This document shows positions 1-9,145 of a stretch of 64,000 nt of DNA, piece by piece (within the stretch, counting starts at the first letter, position 1; every line of letters starts with the position of its first letter). The position numbers were made by a program, and so were the translations under genes. The DNA is from Mesorhizobium australicum WSM2073 (GTDB lineage Bacteria > Pseudomonadota > Alphaproteobacteria > Rhizobiales > Rhizobiaceae): the NCBI RefSeq assembly GCF_000230995.2, contig NC_019973.1, positions 4,788,001 through 4,852,000 of the forward strand, read 5' to 3'. Below the pieces are notes generated by a model. The model saw only the letters and a list, made by a program, of their open reading frames with translations, was not told the origin of the DNA and searched no databases.

Positions 1-48
1 CCATTCGGTCATCTCCAGCTTCAGCACATCACGATCGATTTCAGCCAT
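1..48 (-). CDS. Start of an unidentified gene (window edge)
   Basis: Only the first 16 codons lie in the window, reading MAEIDRDVLKLEMTEW. The ATG overlaps the last 8 bases of the upstream amidohydrolase gene, so the two are probably translationally coupled and this is the third gene of the dpaL operon. In other bacteria dpaL (ygeX) clusters carry further M20 peptidases or aminotransferases, but 16 residues cannot decide the family. Confidence 0.55.
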   Translation of the reverse strand, partial: MAEIDRDVLKLEMTEW

Positions 49-1306
49 CGCCTGATACCTCCTGATCCGCAAGCTGGGCGACGATATCAAGCAGGATGTT
101 GGCGCCGGCGACAAGCTCGGCATCGGCGGTATGTTCGCGCGGATTGTGGCTGATGCCACCGGCGCTCGGCACGAAAATCATCGCCGCGGGCGCGAGGCGC
201 GCCATCATCTGCGCATCGTGGCCGGCGCCTGAGGTCATGCGCTTGGATGCATACCCGCGCTTCTTCGCGGCAGCTTCGATCAATTCGACAATGCTTATAT
301 CGAAGATCACCGGCTCGAAGCGGGCCAGCCGCTCGACCGAGATCGCGACGCCACCATCGGCGGCCAGGTTCTCAAGAAACGCGGCGAGTGCGGCTTCCTC
401 GGCTTGCAGGCGATGCTCGAAAGGGTCGCGCAGGTCGACGGTGAAGACGGCGCGCGAGGGAATGACATTGATGGCGTTTGGCTCGAAACGCATCGTTCCG
501 ACCGTTGCAACGGTCGGCGTGTTCGAGGCTTTGGCGCGGTCGTGCAGGAACGTGACGACACGCGCGGCCGCATGCCCGGCGTCATTGCGCATCGACATCG
601 GCGTGGTGCCGGCGTGGTTGGCGACGCCGTCTATGGTGATGCGCTGCCAGGAGATGCCTTGCAGGTTTTCCACAGCACCGATCGGCACGCCTTCGCGTTC
701 CAGAACCGGGCCCTGCTCGATATGCAATTCGAGATAGACGTGCGGCTTGAGGAAGCCTGGCTCCTCGTCGCCGGCATAGCCGATGCGGGCCAGTTCCTCT
801 CCCAGCACGCTTCCGTCGGTGCCGACGGCCGCCAGCGCCTCGTCGATACCGACGCCGCCGGCATGGACCAGTGAACCCATCATGTCGGGGGAATAGCGAA
901 CCCCTTCCTCGTTGGTGAAGGCGGCGACCGCGAGCGGTCGCGACGGGACAAGAGCCGACGCCTTCAACGTCTCGATCACCTCCAGCCCGGCGAGCACGCC
1001 GTAGCAGCCGTCATAGATGCCGGCATCGATGACGGTGTCGATATGCGAGCCGACGAGGATCGGCGCATGGCCGGCATTCGCCGGCGCCTGCCAGACGCCG
1101 AAGATATTTCCCATGCGATCGATGGCGATTTCGAGACCGGCCTCGCGCAGCCAGCCGACGAAGCGGTCGCGACCCAGCCTGTCGGCGTCGGAGGCGGCCA
1201 GCCGCACCAATCTGCCCTCGCCATCACGACCGATGCCGCCGAGTTCGCGGATGCGGCCAAGCAGCCTTTGTGCGTCGATCGAGGTCATCGCATCGATCAA
1301 GGTCAT
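41..1306 (-). CDS. M20-family Zn-dependent amidohydrolase (N-carbamoyl-L-amino-acid hydrolase / allantoate amidohydrolase type)
   Basis: A 421-residue cytosolic enzyme predicted to hydrolyse an N-carbamoyl or ureido group from an amino acid. Metal-site motifs of the hydantoinase/carbamoylase branch are visible: GSHIDT (His88, Asp90), YDG (Asp99), TNEEG (Glu133-Glu134), LELHIEQGP (His195) and a late SHNPREHT. Length is normal for the family. The start codon overlaps the dpaL stop as ATGA (1303-1306), so it is translated from the same message. The substrate is not fixed by sequence. The company of diaminopropionate ammonia-lyase suggests salvage of an unusual amino acid derivative rather than pyrimidine or purine breakdown, which is inference. 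Confidence 0.88.
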   Translation of the reverse strand: MTLIDAMTSIDAQRLLGRIRELGGIGRDGEGRLVRLAASDADRLGRDRFVGWLREAGLEIAIDRMGNIFGVWQAPANAGHAPILVGSHIDTVIDAGIYDGCYGVLAGLEVIETLKASALVPSRPLAVAAFTNEEGVRYSPDMMGSLVHAGGVGIDEALAAVGTDGSVLGEELARIGYAGDEEPGFLKPHVYLELHIEQGPVLEREGVPIGAVENLQGISWQRITIDGVANHAGTTPMSMRNDAGHAAARVVTFLHDRAKASNTPTVATVGTMRFEPNAINVIPSRAVFTVDLRDPFEHRLQAEEAALAAFLENLAADGGVAISVERLARFEPVIFDISIVELIEAAAKKRGYASKRMTSGAGHDAQMMARLAPAAMIFVPSAGGISHNPREHTADAELVAGANILLDIVAQLADQEVSGDG

Positions 1307-2511
1307 GGCGTCGCTCCAGAAAGCACCTTGCCGGCAAGCACATCCGCCGGACTCGTGCCGACGAGTTCGGCATAGCGGCGGGGATCTGTCGCGCCTTCGG
1401 TGTTGACGACCAGCACGCGCGAAGTGGCGTCGAGGCCAAGCTCGGCCTTATGATCGGCCATCGCCCGGATCAGCCCGGCAAGGCCGACCCCGCCGCTTTC
1501 ACCGGCGACGATGGCCGGATCGTTGCCGGCCGGGCGTGCCAGCCGCCGCATCACGGCGATGGCTTCGTCCTCGTCGACGGTCATGAAGGCATCGGCGACG
1601 CGTGCCAGCACGCGCCAGGCGACCGGCGAGGCCTCGTAGCATTCGAGCATCGCCATGACTGTCGCCTCGCCATGCGCGATCTTGACCGGGTGCCCGGCCT
1701 TGGCGGCGCCGAAAACGCAGGCGGCACGGGCGGGTTCCACCACCGTGAAAACCGGCCTGGCTTCGCCAAGCACGATGGCGAGATGGCCGCCGACCGCCGC
1801 CGCGATGCCGCCGACGCCGGCCTGCACGAAGACATGGGTCGGCGGTTCGGAGACCTGGCCCAGCGCCTCGCGCACGATCGCGGTGTAGCCCTGCATGACG
1901 AGGCCCGGAATGCGTTCGTAGCCCGGCCATGAGGTATCGGAAACCACCGTCCAGCCCTTCTCCGCGGCGACGCGCGCCGCCTGCCTGACCGAATCGTCGT
2001 AGTTGCCGTCGACGCGGATCATCTCCGCCCCATAGCGGGCGATGGCCGCGACGCGCCCGTCGCTGACGCCGGCATGGACAAAGATCGCTGCCTTTGCGCC
2101 GACAAGCTCGGCGCCTTGCGCGACGGAGCGGCCATGATTGCCGTCGGTAGCGCAAGCAACCGTCATGGTCGCAGCGACCGACCGGACTTCGGGCCGATCG
2201 AGATCGCCGACATCGACGGAGCGGCCGAGCCGCTTGCTTGCCTCCTCCAGGACCAGGCGGAAGACCGCATAGGCGCCGCCCAGCGCCTTGAAGCTGCCTA
2301 GGCCGAGGCGAAAGCCCTCATCCTTGACATACAAGGTGCCGAGACCGAGTTCGCCAGCCAACGCCGGCAGGGCGTGCAGCGGCGTCGCCAAGTGATTGTC
2401 ACGGCGGGCAAGGAAACGCTCGACAGTGTCCGCCCCGGCGATGCCGAGGGTTTCGGCATCGGCCTCGTCCAGCGGCTGGCGGTGCAAGGCATGGCGATTG
2501 GGCAGGAACAT
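1303..2511 (-). CDS. dpaL: Diaminopropionate ammonia-lyase
   Basis: PLP enzyme that cleaves 2,3-diaminopropionate to pyruvate and two ammonia. The PLP lysine sits in GSFKALGG (Lys75), followed by an ATDGNHGRS-type phosphate region and a late glycine-rich loop (ESGGVGLAG). The ATG at 2511 is preferred over an in-frame upstream start because AAGGAG lies just ahead of it (about 2518-2525) and the protein then has the usual length, 402 residues. It is first in an operon with the M20 amidohydrolase. The Lrp-type gene on the other strand, 103 bp away, is the likely regulator. Confidence 0.9.
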   Translation of the reverse strand: MFLPNRHALHRQPLDEADAETLGIAGADTVERFLARRDNHLATPLHALPALAGELGLGTLYVKDEGFRLGLGSFKALGGAYAVFRLVLEEASKRLGRSVDVGDLDRPEVRSVAATMTVACATDGNHGRSVAQGAELVGAKAAIFVHAGVSDGRVAAIARYGAEMIRVDGNYDDSVRQAARVAAEKGWTVVSDTSWPGYERIPGLVMQGYTAIVREALGQVSEPPTHVFVQAGVGGIAAAVGGHLAIVLGEARPVFTVVEPARAACVFGAAKAGHPVKIAHGEATVMAMLECYEASPVAWRVLARVADAFMTVDEDEAIAVMRRLARPAGNDPAIVAGESGGVGLAGLIRAMADHKAELGLDATSRVLVVNTEGATDPRRYAELVGTSPADVLAGKVLSGATP

Positions 2512-2614
2512 TGCGGTCTCTCCTTGGCGTCCAAGAGAAGATATATTGCAAACCCTGCGCAAAAAGCGCCGCAATTTAGCTCTTGAAATGCAAGTTTGTT
2601 TCGTCAGGATAGCA
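2512..2614. promoter_or_regulatory. Divergent control region between dpaL and the Lrp gene
   Basis: A short AT-richer gap holding both promoters. A loose dyad TTGC (2546-2549) ... GCAA (2571-2574) encloses GCGC-AAAAA-GCGC. Lrp/AsnC proteins commonly bind such regions and control the divergent gene. The exact operator is inferred. Confidence 0.4.
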
Positions 2615-3094
2615 ATGTCTCAGTCGCCAGCCTCACTCGACAGCTTCGATCTCGCCATCCTTGCCATCCTGCAGCGGGACAACACGACGCCGCAACGGCT
2701 GATCGGCGAGGCGGTGAACCTGTCGGCGCCAGCCGTGCAGCGCCGCATCAAGCGCATGGAGCAGACCGGCGTCATTACCGGCAATGTCGCCATTGTCGAG
2801 CCGGCGGCCGTCGGCCAGCCGATCACTATCTTCGTCGAGGTGGAGCTCGAGAGCGAACGCACCGAACTGATCGACGAAGCCAAGCGGCAATTCTCGGCGG
2901 AGCCGCAAGTACAGCAATGCTATTATGTCACCGGCGAGGCCGACTTCATCCTCGTCATCGCCGTGGCCGACATGGGCGCCTACGAGGCGCTGACGCGAAA
3001 ACTGTTCTTCGGCAGCAACAATGTGCGGAAGTTCCGCACCTTCGTCGCCATGGACCGCGTCAAGGTCGGGTTGACGGTGCCCCTGCCTGGATGA
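2615..3094 (+). CDS. Lrp/AsnC-family transcriptional regulator
   Basis: A 159-residue regulator with an N-terminal helix-turn-helix (about residues 8-60, including SAPAVQRRIKRME) and a C-terminal RAM ligand-binding domain (about 70-150) with the typical QQCYYVTGEADFIL stretch. The ATG at 2615 is chosen because AGGAT ends 4 bases before it; an in-frame ATG at 2588 lacks a good ribosome site. Being divergent from dpaL, it probably senses diaminopropionate or a related amino acid and controls that operon (inference from position). Confidence 0.9.
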   Translation: MSQSPASLDSFDLAILAILQRDNTTPQRLIGEAVNLSAPAVQRRIKRMEQTGVITGNVAIVEPAAVGQPITIFVEVELESERTELIDEAKRQFSAEPQVQQCYYVTGEADFILVIAVADMGAYEALTRKLFFGSNNVRKFRTFVAMDRVKVGLTVPLPG

Positions 3095-3155
3095 GCCGGT
3101 GCACCCTTGCCACGTTTCTGACATTCTGGATCGCCAATTGGAGGGGGAGGCGCGC

Positions 3156-4298
3156 ATGGACGAAACCACGAAAGTCGCGATCATCGGTGCCGGGCCGGCG
3201 GGCCTGGCGGTTGCCGCATGTCTTCGCCAGGCCGGGCAGGATTTCGTCATGCTTGAGAAGGAGCAGCAGGCCGCGCCAGCCTGGCGGCGTCACTATGACC
3301 GTGTGCATCTGCATACGACCAAGCGTTACTCCTCGCTGCCCTTCGTTCCCTTCCCAAGGGATTATCCGCGCTATGTGCCGCGCCACCTCGTGGTCGAGTA
3401 TCTCGACGCCTATGCAAAAGGCTTCGCCCTGGAGCCCCGCTTCGGCGAAACGGTGCGAGCGGTCGCCAGGGATGGCCGCGGTTGGCGGGTGGAATCGACC
3501 TCCGGCGCCTTACGCGCTTCGCATGTGGTGATCGCGTCCGGCTACAATGCCGAACCCTTGCTGCCCAGATTTGCCGGCATCGAGGCCTTCAAGGGCAAGA
3601 CGCTGCACAGCGCCGACTATCGCAACGCCGCGCCTTTTGCCGGCCAATCGGTGCTGGTCGTCGGCATGGGCAATACCGGCGCGGAGATTGCGCTCGACCT
3701 GGTGGAAGGCGGCGCCCGACCGACGATCTCGGTGCGCGGGGGCGTTCACATCGTCCCGCGCGAACTGTTCGGCGTGCCGATCCAGATGGTCGGCATGGCG
3801 ACGCGGCTCGGGCCGCAGCGCATCAACGACGCGCTGTTCCCCGTCATCCTCGATCTGGTGCTGGGGAGGCTGGAGAAGTTTGGGCTCAGACGGCCGAAGC
3901 AGGGATTGCTGCAGCAGATCGCCCTTGCGTCGCGCATTCCGGTGATCGATGTCGGCACCATCGGCAAGATCCGGGAAGGTGCTATCAAGGTGGCGCCCGA
4001 CATCGCCGAAATCTCGGAACGCGGTGCCCGTTTTGCGGACGGCAAGCACGGCGAATTCGACGCCATCCTCTTCGCCACCGGCTATCGGCCGGGCTATGCC
4101 AGGTTCCTCGAACCCGGCGTGGAGCCCGGCCCCAGCGGCGTCAATGCCCGAGCTTCGGATCTCGGCCTTTATCTGGTCGGCTTTCACAACGCGGTCACCG
4201 GGCTGTTGCGCGAAATCGGCATCGAGGCCCAGGCGGTCGGCGATGACATCCGCCAACGGCAAAACAGGAAAAAGGTGGCCGAAACCCTGCCGGTGTGA
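3156..4298 (+). CDS. Flavin-dependent monooxygenase (class B, YUCCA-like)
   Basis: A 380-residue enzyme with an FAD Rossmann motif (IIGAGPAG, residues 9-16), the flavin-monooxygenase fingerprint F-x-G-x3-H (FKGKTLHSADY, near residue 145), a second NADPH-binding glycine motif (VVGMGNTG, about 168-175) and a C-terminal ATGYRPGY. This arrangement is typical of single-component FMO/YUCCA-type oxygenases acting on amines, sulfides or indole-3-pyruvate. The ATG at 3156 follows a strong GGAGG tract (3141-3150). It lies 61 bp after the Lrp gene and may be cotranscribed. The substrate is unknown. Confidence 0.85.
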   Translation: MDETTKVAIIGAGPAGLAVAACLRQAGQDFVMLEKEQQAAPAWRRHYDRVHLHTTKRYSSLPFVPFPRDYPRYVPRHLVVEYLDAYAKGFALEPRFGETVRAVARDGRGWRVESTSGALRASHVVIASGYNAEPLLPRFAGIEAFKGKTLHSADYRNAAPFAGQSVLVVGMGNTGAEIALDLVEGGARPTISVRGGVHIVPRELFGVPIQMVGMATRLGPQRINDALFPVILDLVLGRLEKFGLRRPKQGLLQQIALASRIPVIDVGTIGKIREGAIKVAPDIAEISERGARFADGKHGEFDAILFATGYRPGYARFLEPGVEPGPSGVNARASDLGLYLVGFHNAVTGLLREIGIEAQAVGDDIRQRQNRKKVAETLPV

Positions 4299-4329
4299 TG
4301 GGCTCGCGGACGACCTGGCTCCGCTCGGC

Positions 4330-6438
4330 TCAATCCGCCTTGCGCAGCCAGACCTTGTTGTCGTGAAAGGCAGCGCCGCCATAGGGTGCGGGGGCGTCGG
4401 CGCCGGTCAGCACATTGATGCCCTCGCCGCGCTCATGCGCGCTGTTCGGCCAGATACCCTCGGCGATCACGACGCCGCGCTTGATGCCGCCGAACAGTCT
4501 GGCGTGCAGCACCACCTCGCCGCGCATGTTGCCGATCTCGACACGGTCGCCCTCGGCCAGCCCTAGAGCCGCCGCGTCCTCGGGATGCAGCAGGAGTTCC
4601 GGGCGGACCTCCTTGGCCTTCGACACCGGTGTTTCGGAAAAGGTCGAGTTGAGGAAGTTGCGCGCCGGCGAGGTCGTCAGCCGGAACGGATGGGCTTCGT
4701 CAGCCACCTCGATCAGGTCGACATGATCAGGAAATTCGGGCAATCGCGCCACCGGGCCGAACAGGCCCATGCTCTTCGGCGGCCGGTTCGGAGCCGCCTG
4801 GCCGGTCCAGTCGGCGCGAAAACGGAATTTCCCATCCGCATGGCCAAAGCCCCGGATGAAATGCGCCGTGTCGAAATCCGGCTGCAGATCAATCCACTTC
4901 TGCTCTTCCAAGCTGGCGAAGCTGCCCAACCCGCGCTTGCCAAGGATGATGTCGATATGCTGCTGCTCGGTCAGCCCGAAGCCCGGCCTGTCGGCGACAC
5001 CAAGGCGCCCGGCCAGCTGCTCGATGACGAAATGGTTGGTGCGCGGCCCTTCCGGCGGTTCGATCAGCTTGGGGCCGAGCGTGATGTGCTGGTTGCCGCC
5101 GCCCTTGTAGATGTCGTCATGCTCGACGAACATCGTCGCCGGCAGCACGACGTCGGCCAGCTTGGCCGTGTCGGTCATGAACTGCTCGTGCACGCAGGTG
5201 AACAAATCGTCTCGCAAAAATCCCTGCTTCACCAGCCGCTGCTCGGGCGCGACATTCACCGGATTGGTGTTCTGGATCAGCATCGCCGTCACCGGCGGTC
5301 CGCCATAGAGCGCGTCACTGGCGCCGGTCAGCACCGGGCCGATGCGGGAATGGTCGAGATAGCGGATCGAGGGATCGCGCATGCGCGTGCCCTCGAGCAC
5401 CTCCTGGTTGAGCTTGAAGATGCCGGAATTGGAATGGAAGGCGCCGCCGCCCTCATACTGCCAGGCGCCGGTGACGGCGGCGATGCATGACGCGGCATGC
5501 ATGTTGACGGCGCCGTTGCGCTGGCGGGCAAAGCCGTAGCCGAGGCGAAAATAGGTCTTTTTCGTCGTGCCGACGAGGCGCGCGAAGGTCTCGATCTCGG
5601 CGACCGTCAAACCGGTAATATCAGCCGCCCATTCCGGCGTGCGGGTAACGAGATGCGCCTCCAGGCCCTTCGGATCGTCCGTATATTTCTGCAGATAGGC
5701 GCGGTCGGCCAGGCCCTCGCGAAACAGGACATGCATGACGGCACAAGCGAGCGCGCCGTCGGTGCCGGGCTTCAGGACCAGACCGATGTCGGCCTGCTTC
5801 ATCGTCGCATTCTCATAGACGTCGATGACCACGATCTTCGCGCCGCGTTCCTTGCGCGCCTTGACGGCGTGGGTCATCACATTGACCTGCGTGACCACGG
5901 CGTTGGTGCCCCAGATCACCACGCAGTCGGATTTCGCCATCTCGCGCGGGTCCGGTCCGCGCAGCGCGCCTGCCCCCATCATCCAGCCGGTCCAGGCGAG
6001 ATTGGTGCAGATCGAGCCGAAGAAGCCCGAGTATTTTTTCGCGTGGCGCAACCTCTCGATGCCGTCGCGCTGCACCAGCCCCATCGTGCCGGCATAGTAA
6101 TAGGGCCAGACCGTCTCGGAGCCGTACTTCGCTTCGGCCGCGTCGAATTTCTCGGCGACGAGGTCGAGAGCGGCCTCCCAGCTAGATTCCTGCCAGACGC
6201 CCTCGCCCTTGGCGCCCTTGCGCACCAACGGCTTCAGCAGACGATCGGGGTGATGGACGCGGTCGGCATAGCGGGCGACCTTGGCGCAGACGACGCCCGA
6301 TGTGTAGCTGTTGGCCTTGGCGCCATGGACCCGGCCGATGCGGTTGCCGTCGAGCAATTCGACCTCGAGAGCACAGGTCGACGGGCAATCATGCGGACAG
6401 GCCGAATGGCCGATGCGGAGGTTGGCGTGCTGGTTCAT
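4330..6438 (-). CDS. Molybdopterin bis-MGD oxidoreductase, single subunit
   Basis: A 702-residue Mo/W enzyme of the DMSO-reductase/formate-dehydrogenase superfamily. The N-terminal [4Fe-4S] motif is complete: Cys14-x3-Cys18-x3-Cys22-x28-Cys51 (CPHDCPSTC ... VVCAKV). The central Mo-MGD domains and the C-terminal molydopterin dinucleotide-binding domain (LTTSPARNFLNSTF onwards) follow. No Tat signal is seen, so it should be cytosolic. No electron-transfer or membrane-anchor partner gene is adjacent, so its redox partner and substrate are unknown. It converges with the monooxygenase gene, with 31 bp between them. The cofactor genes moaE and moaD lie 9 kb away. Confidence 0.85.
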   Translation of the reverse strand: MNQHANLRIGHSACPHDCPSTCALEVELLDGNRIGRVHGAKANSYTSGVVCAKVARYADRVHHPDRLLKPLVRKGAKGEGVWQESSWEAALDLVAEKFDAAEAKYGSETVWPYYYAGTMGLVQRDGIERLRHAKKYSGFFGSICTNLAWTGWMMGAGALRGPDPREMAKSDCVVIWGTNAVVTQVNVMTHAVKARKERGAKIVVIDVYENATMKQADIGLVLKPGTDGALACAVMHVLFREGLADRAYLQKYTDDPKGLEAHLVTRTPEWAADITGLTVAEIETFARLVGTTKKTYFRLGYGFARQRNGAVNMHAASCIAAVTGAWQYEGGGAFHSNSGIFKLNQEVLEGTRMRDPSIRYLDHSRIGPVLTGASDALYGGPPVTAMLIQNTNPVNVAPEQRLVKQGFLRDDLFTCVHEQFMTDTAKLADVVLPATMFVEHDDIYKGGGNQHITLGPKLIEPPEGPRTNHFVIEQLAGRLGVADRPGFGLTEQQHIDIILGKRGLGSFASLEEQKWIDLQPDFDTAHFIRGFGHADGKFRFRADWTGQAAPNRPPKSMGLFGPVARLPEFPDHVDLIEVADEAHPFRLTTSPARNFLNSTFSETPVSKAKEVRPELLLHPEDAAALGLAEGDRVEIGNMRGEVVLHARLFGGIKRGVVIAEGIWPNSAHERGEGINVLTGADAPAPYGGAAFHDNKVWLRKAD

Positions 6439-6520
6439 GGCCCCTGTTTAGCGGGTTTCGGGAGTGGCGTGTAGGGCCAGATAATCAGCCAATCTCCCCC
6501 TCGTCGGGAGACTACGCACC

Positions 6521-8398
6521 CTACTCCGCCGTGCCTTCCTCATATTCGGCCGACATGGTCAGCCATTTTTCCTCGTGGCCTGCCAGCGTCTGCGCAAGCT
6601 GCGAGCGCTCCTTGGCGAGCCGCGTCGCGGTTGAGGGATCCTTTTCATAGACCGCCGGATTGGACAGCTCGTCCTCGATGCCGTCGATGCGTTTGCGGAT
6701 GCGATCCATCAGCGCCTCGGTGGCGCGGATTTCCTTGGCCAGCGGTTCGAAGGCGGCGCGGCGTGCGGCCGCGTCGCGGCGACGGTCGGCTTTTGACGCC
6801 TTGTCCGCTTCGCGCTTGCCACGGCGGTCGCTGGAAACGCCGGTGACCAGCGTCTTGTAATCCTCCAGGTCGCCGTCATAGGGATTGACCGCACCGTCCT
6901 TGACCAGCCACAGCCGGTCGGCGGTCGCTTCCAGCAGATGGCGGTCGTGCGAAATCAGGATAACGGCGCCGGGAAATTCGTTCAGCGCATGGATCAGCGA
7001 TTCGCGGCTGTCGATGTCGAGATGGTTGGTCGGTTCGTCGAGGATGAACAGGTTCGGGCCCTCGAAGGCAGACAGGCCCATCAGAAGGCGCGCCTTCTCG
7101 CCACCGGACAGGTCCTTGGCGGGCGTATTCATTTTCTCGGTCGTGAGGCCGAACTGGGCAACGCGGCCGCGCACTTTCGATTCCGGCGCCTCCGGCATCA
7201 GCCGGCGGACGTGCTCATAGGCATTCTCCTCAGGACGCAGATCGTCGAGCTGGTGCTGGGCGAAGATCGCCACCTTCAAACCCGGCGCCACCGTCATGGT
7301 GCCGGTTTCCTGCTTCAGGCGACCCGACAGAAGTTTGGCGAAGGTCGACTTGCCGTTGCCATTGGCACCGAGCAGCGCGATGCGGTCGTCGGCATCGATA
7401 CGCAGCGTCATCTTCTTCAGGATCGGCTGACCCTCGGTGTAGCCGACATTGACGTTGTTCAGCGCCACGATCGGCGAGGCCACGGTCTTCACAGGCTCGG
7501 GGAAAGAGAACGGCCGTACCGTGTCGTTGACGATGGCCGAGATCGGCTTCATCTTTTCCAACGCCTTGATGCGCGACTGTGCCTGCCTTGCCTTGGAGGC
7601 CTTTGCGCGAAAACGCTCGACGAAGGATTCCATGTGCTTGCGGGCGGCCTCCTGCTTAACCCGGCCCTTTTCCTGCAATTCCTTCTGCTCGGTATACTGG
7701 CGCTCGAACTGGTCGTAGCCGCCGCGCCAGAACGTCAGCCTCTTCTGGTCGAGATGAACGATCGAATTGACGGCACGGTTGAGCAGATCTCGGTCGTGCG
7801 AAATCAGAAGCACCGTGTGCGGATACTTTGAAACATAGTTCTCAAGCCACAACGTCCCTTCAAGGTCGAGATAGTTGGTCGGCTCGTCGAGCAACAGAAG
7901 GTCGGGCTCCGAAAACAGCACGGCGGCCAACGCAACGCGCATGCGCCAGCCGCCGGAGAAGGACGAGGCCGGACGGCGCTGCGCGGCGTCGTCGAAGCCT
8001 AGGCCGGCCAGGATGGTGGCCGCGCGAGACTCGGCCGAATGGGCGTCGATATCGGCCAGCCGCATGTGGATGTCGGCGATGCGGTGCGGATCGGTGGCGG
8101 TCTTTTCCTCTTCGAGGAGCGCGGAACGTTCGAGGTCGGCCTTGAGCACGATCTCGATCAGCGGGTCCTCGGTGCCGGGCGCTTCCTGCGCCACCTGACC
8201 GATCCGCGTATTCTTCGGCAGGCTGATCGAACCGGTCTCGGAGGGGAAATCGCCTGTTATGGCCTTGAACAGCGTCGTCTTGCCGGTCCCGTTGCGGCCG
8301 ACAAGACCGGCCTTGGTGCCGGCCGGCAGGGTGAGCGAGGCGTGGTCGAGAAGCAGGCGCCCCGCCATGCGGAGCGAGAGGTCGTTGATGATAAGCAT
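6521..8398 (-). CDS. ABC-F family ATPase
   Basis: A 625-residue duplicated ABC ATPase without membrane segments. Domain 1 has Walker A GRNGTGKTT, signature FSGGW and Walker B LLLDEPTNYLD. A charged linker follows (about 240-300, rich in K/R/E/Q). Domain 2 has GANGNGKST, LSGGEKAR and FILDEPTNHLD. A coiled-coil C-terminal tail runs from about residue 540. ABC-F proteins act on the ribosome rather than in transport. The ATG at 8398 starts directly at the first domain (MLIINDLSL). An upstream in-frame start adds 21 unlikely residues. Confidence 0.92.
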   Translation of the reverse strand: MLIINDLSLRMAGRLLLDHASLTLPAGTKAGLVGRNGTGKTTLFKAITGDFPSETGSISLPKNTRIGQVAQEAPGTEDPLIEIVLKADLERSALLEEEKTATDPHRIADIHMRLADIDAHSAESRAATILAGLGFDDAAQRRPASSFSGGWRMRVALAAVLFSEPDLLLLDEPTNYLDLEGTLWLENYVSKYPHTVLLISHDRDLLNRAVNSIVHLDQKRLTFWRGGYDQFERQYTEQKELQEKGRVKQEAARKHMESFVERFRAKASKARQAQSRIKALEKMKPISAIVNDTVRPFSFPEPVKTVASPIVALNNVNVGYTEGQPILKKMTLRIDADDRIALLGANGNGKSTFAKLLSGRLKQETGTMTVAPGLKVAIFAQHQLDDLRPEENAYEHVRRLMPEAPESKVRGRVAQFGLTTEKMNTPAKDLSGGEKARLLMGLSAFEGPNLFILDEPTNHLDIDSRESLIHALNEFPGAVILISHDRHLLEATADRLWLVKDGAVNPYDGDLEDYKTLVTGVSSDRRGKREADKASKADRRRDAAARRAAFEPLAKEIRATEALMDRIRKRIDGIEDELSNPAVYEKDPSTATRLAKERSQLAQTLAGHEEKWLTMSAEYEEGTAE

Positions 8399-8531
8399 GG
8401 CCGCGCTTTTGCACTGGACACCAACGCTTCGCAAGACCTTGCGGGCCAGTTGGCCGCACAAGGCCTGGAAACGGCGCCCACAACCGCGCCGTCAGAGCCG
8501 CGACAGCGCCCGCCGTGCAGTCGGCAAGGCC

Positions 8532-8993
8532 TCAGGCAGCCGCCTTGCCGCGCTTTGTCGTCTTGGCCACGACTGCCGGCGCAGCGGCCGGCTTGCGGCC
8601 AAGTCCCGTCGACTTCGCCAACGCCGACCGGGTCGCGGAGTAATTCGGCGCGACCATCGGGTAGTCCGGCGGCAAGCCCCATTTGGCGCGATAGTCGTCA
8701 GGGCTCAAGCCGTAGTCCGTCCTGAGATGTCGCTTGAGCGACTTGAACTTCTTTCCGTCCTCCAGGCAGATGATGTAGTCGGGAAACACCGACCTTTTCG
8801 GATTCACGGCCGGAACAAGGCTCGGGCTTTCCACGACAGCCGCACCAGCCAGCTTTCGGACCGAGGCGCTGACGCTGGCAATCAAGTCAGGCAGGCCCGA
8901 AGCCGGGAGCGGATTGTTGCCTACATAAGCCGAGACAATATCGGCGGTTAGCTCGATAACGATCTTATCCTCGATATTTGACAATTCTTTCAC
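8532..8993 (-). CDS. mucR: MucR/Ros-family transcriptional regulator
   Basis: A 153-residue H-NS-like regulator with the Ros/MucR domain (about residues 60-110: ICLEDGKKFKSLKRHL ... YRAKWGLPPDYP) and an Ala/Lys-rich C-terminal tail. MucR proteins bind AT-rich DNA and control exopolysaccharide and motility genes in rhizobia, so this gene is a candidate controller of the glycan locus at 26-40 kb (inference). In the zinc-finger region the ligand series reads Cys76, Asp79, His89, Asp93; the usual last His is Asp. A zinc-free fold is known for some M. loti Ros homologues. The gene is monocistronic, with a palindrome upstream. Confidence 0.9.
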   Translation of the reverse strand: MKELSNIEDKIVIELTADIVSAYVGNNPLPASGLPDLIASVSASVRKLAGAAVVESPSLVPAVNPKRSVFPDYIICLEDGKKFKSLKRHLRTDYGLSPDDYRAKWGLPPDYPMVAPNYSATRSALAKSTGLGRKPAAAPAVVAKTTKRGKAAA

Positions 8994-9070
8994 CCTATTT
9001 GCGACAAAGTCGTCTACCCCAGTGAAGACTTTTGTCGATGTATCTCTTTAACCGTGCCCCCAACGGACCC

Positions 9071-9100
9071 GCCAAGTCCCAAAACGAATCAAGACTTGGC
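9071..9100. promoter_or_regulatory. Inverted repeat upstream of mucR
   Basis: Perfect 8-bp arms GCCAAGTC (9071-9078) and GACTTGGC (9093-9100) with a 14-base A-rich spacer, 78-107 bp upstream of the mucR start. A second palindrome, ATTAGA-AAA-TCTAAT (9136-9150), sits at the stop of the upstream gene. MucR proteins repress their own promoters, so an operator role is plausible. It could also be the 3' hairpin of the upstream operon. Confidence 0.4.
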
Positions 9101-9145
9101 GCCAACTACTTTTATGGGAAATCGACCTCGTGCAAATTAGAAAAT

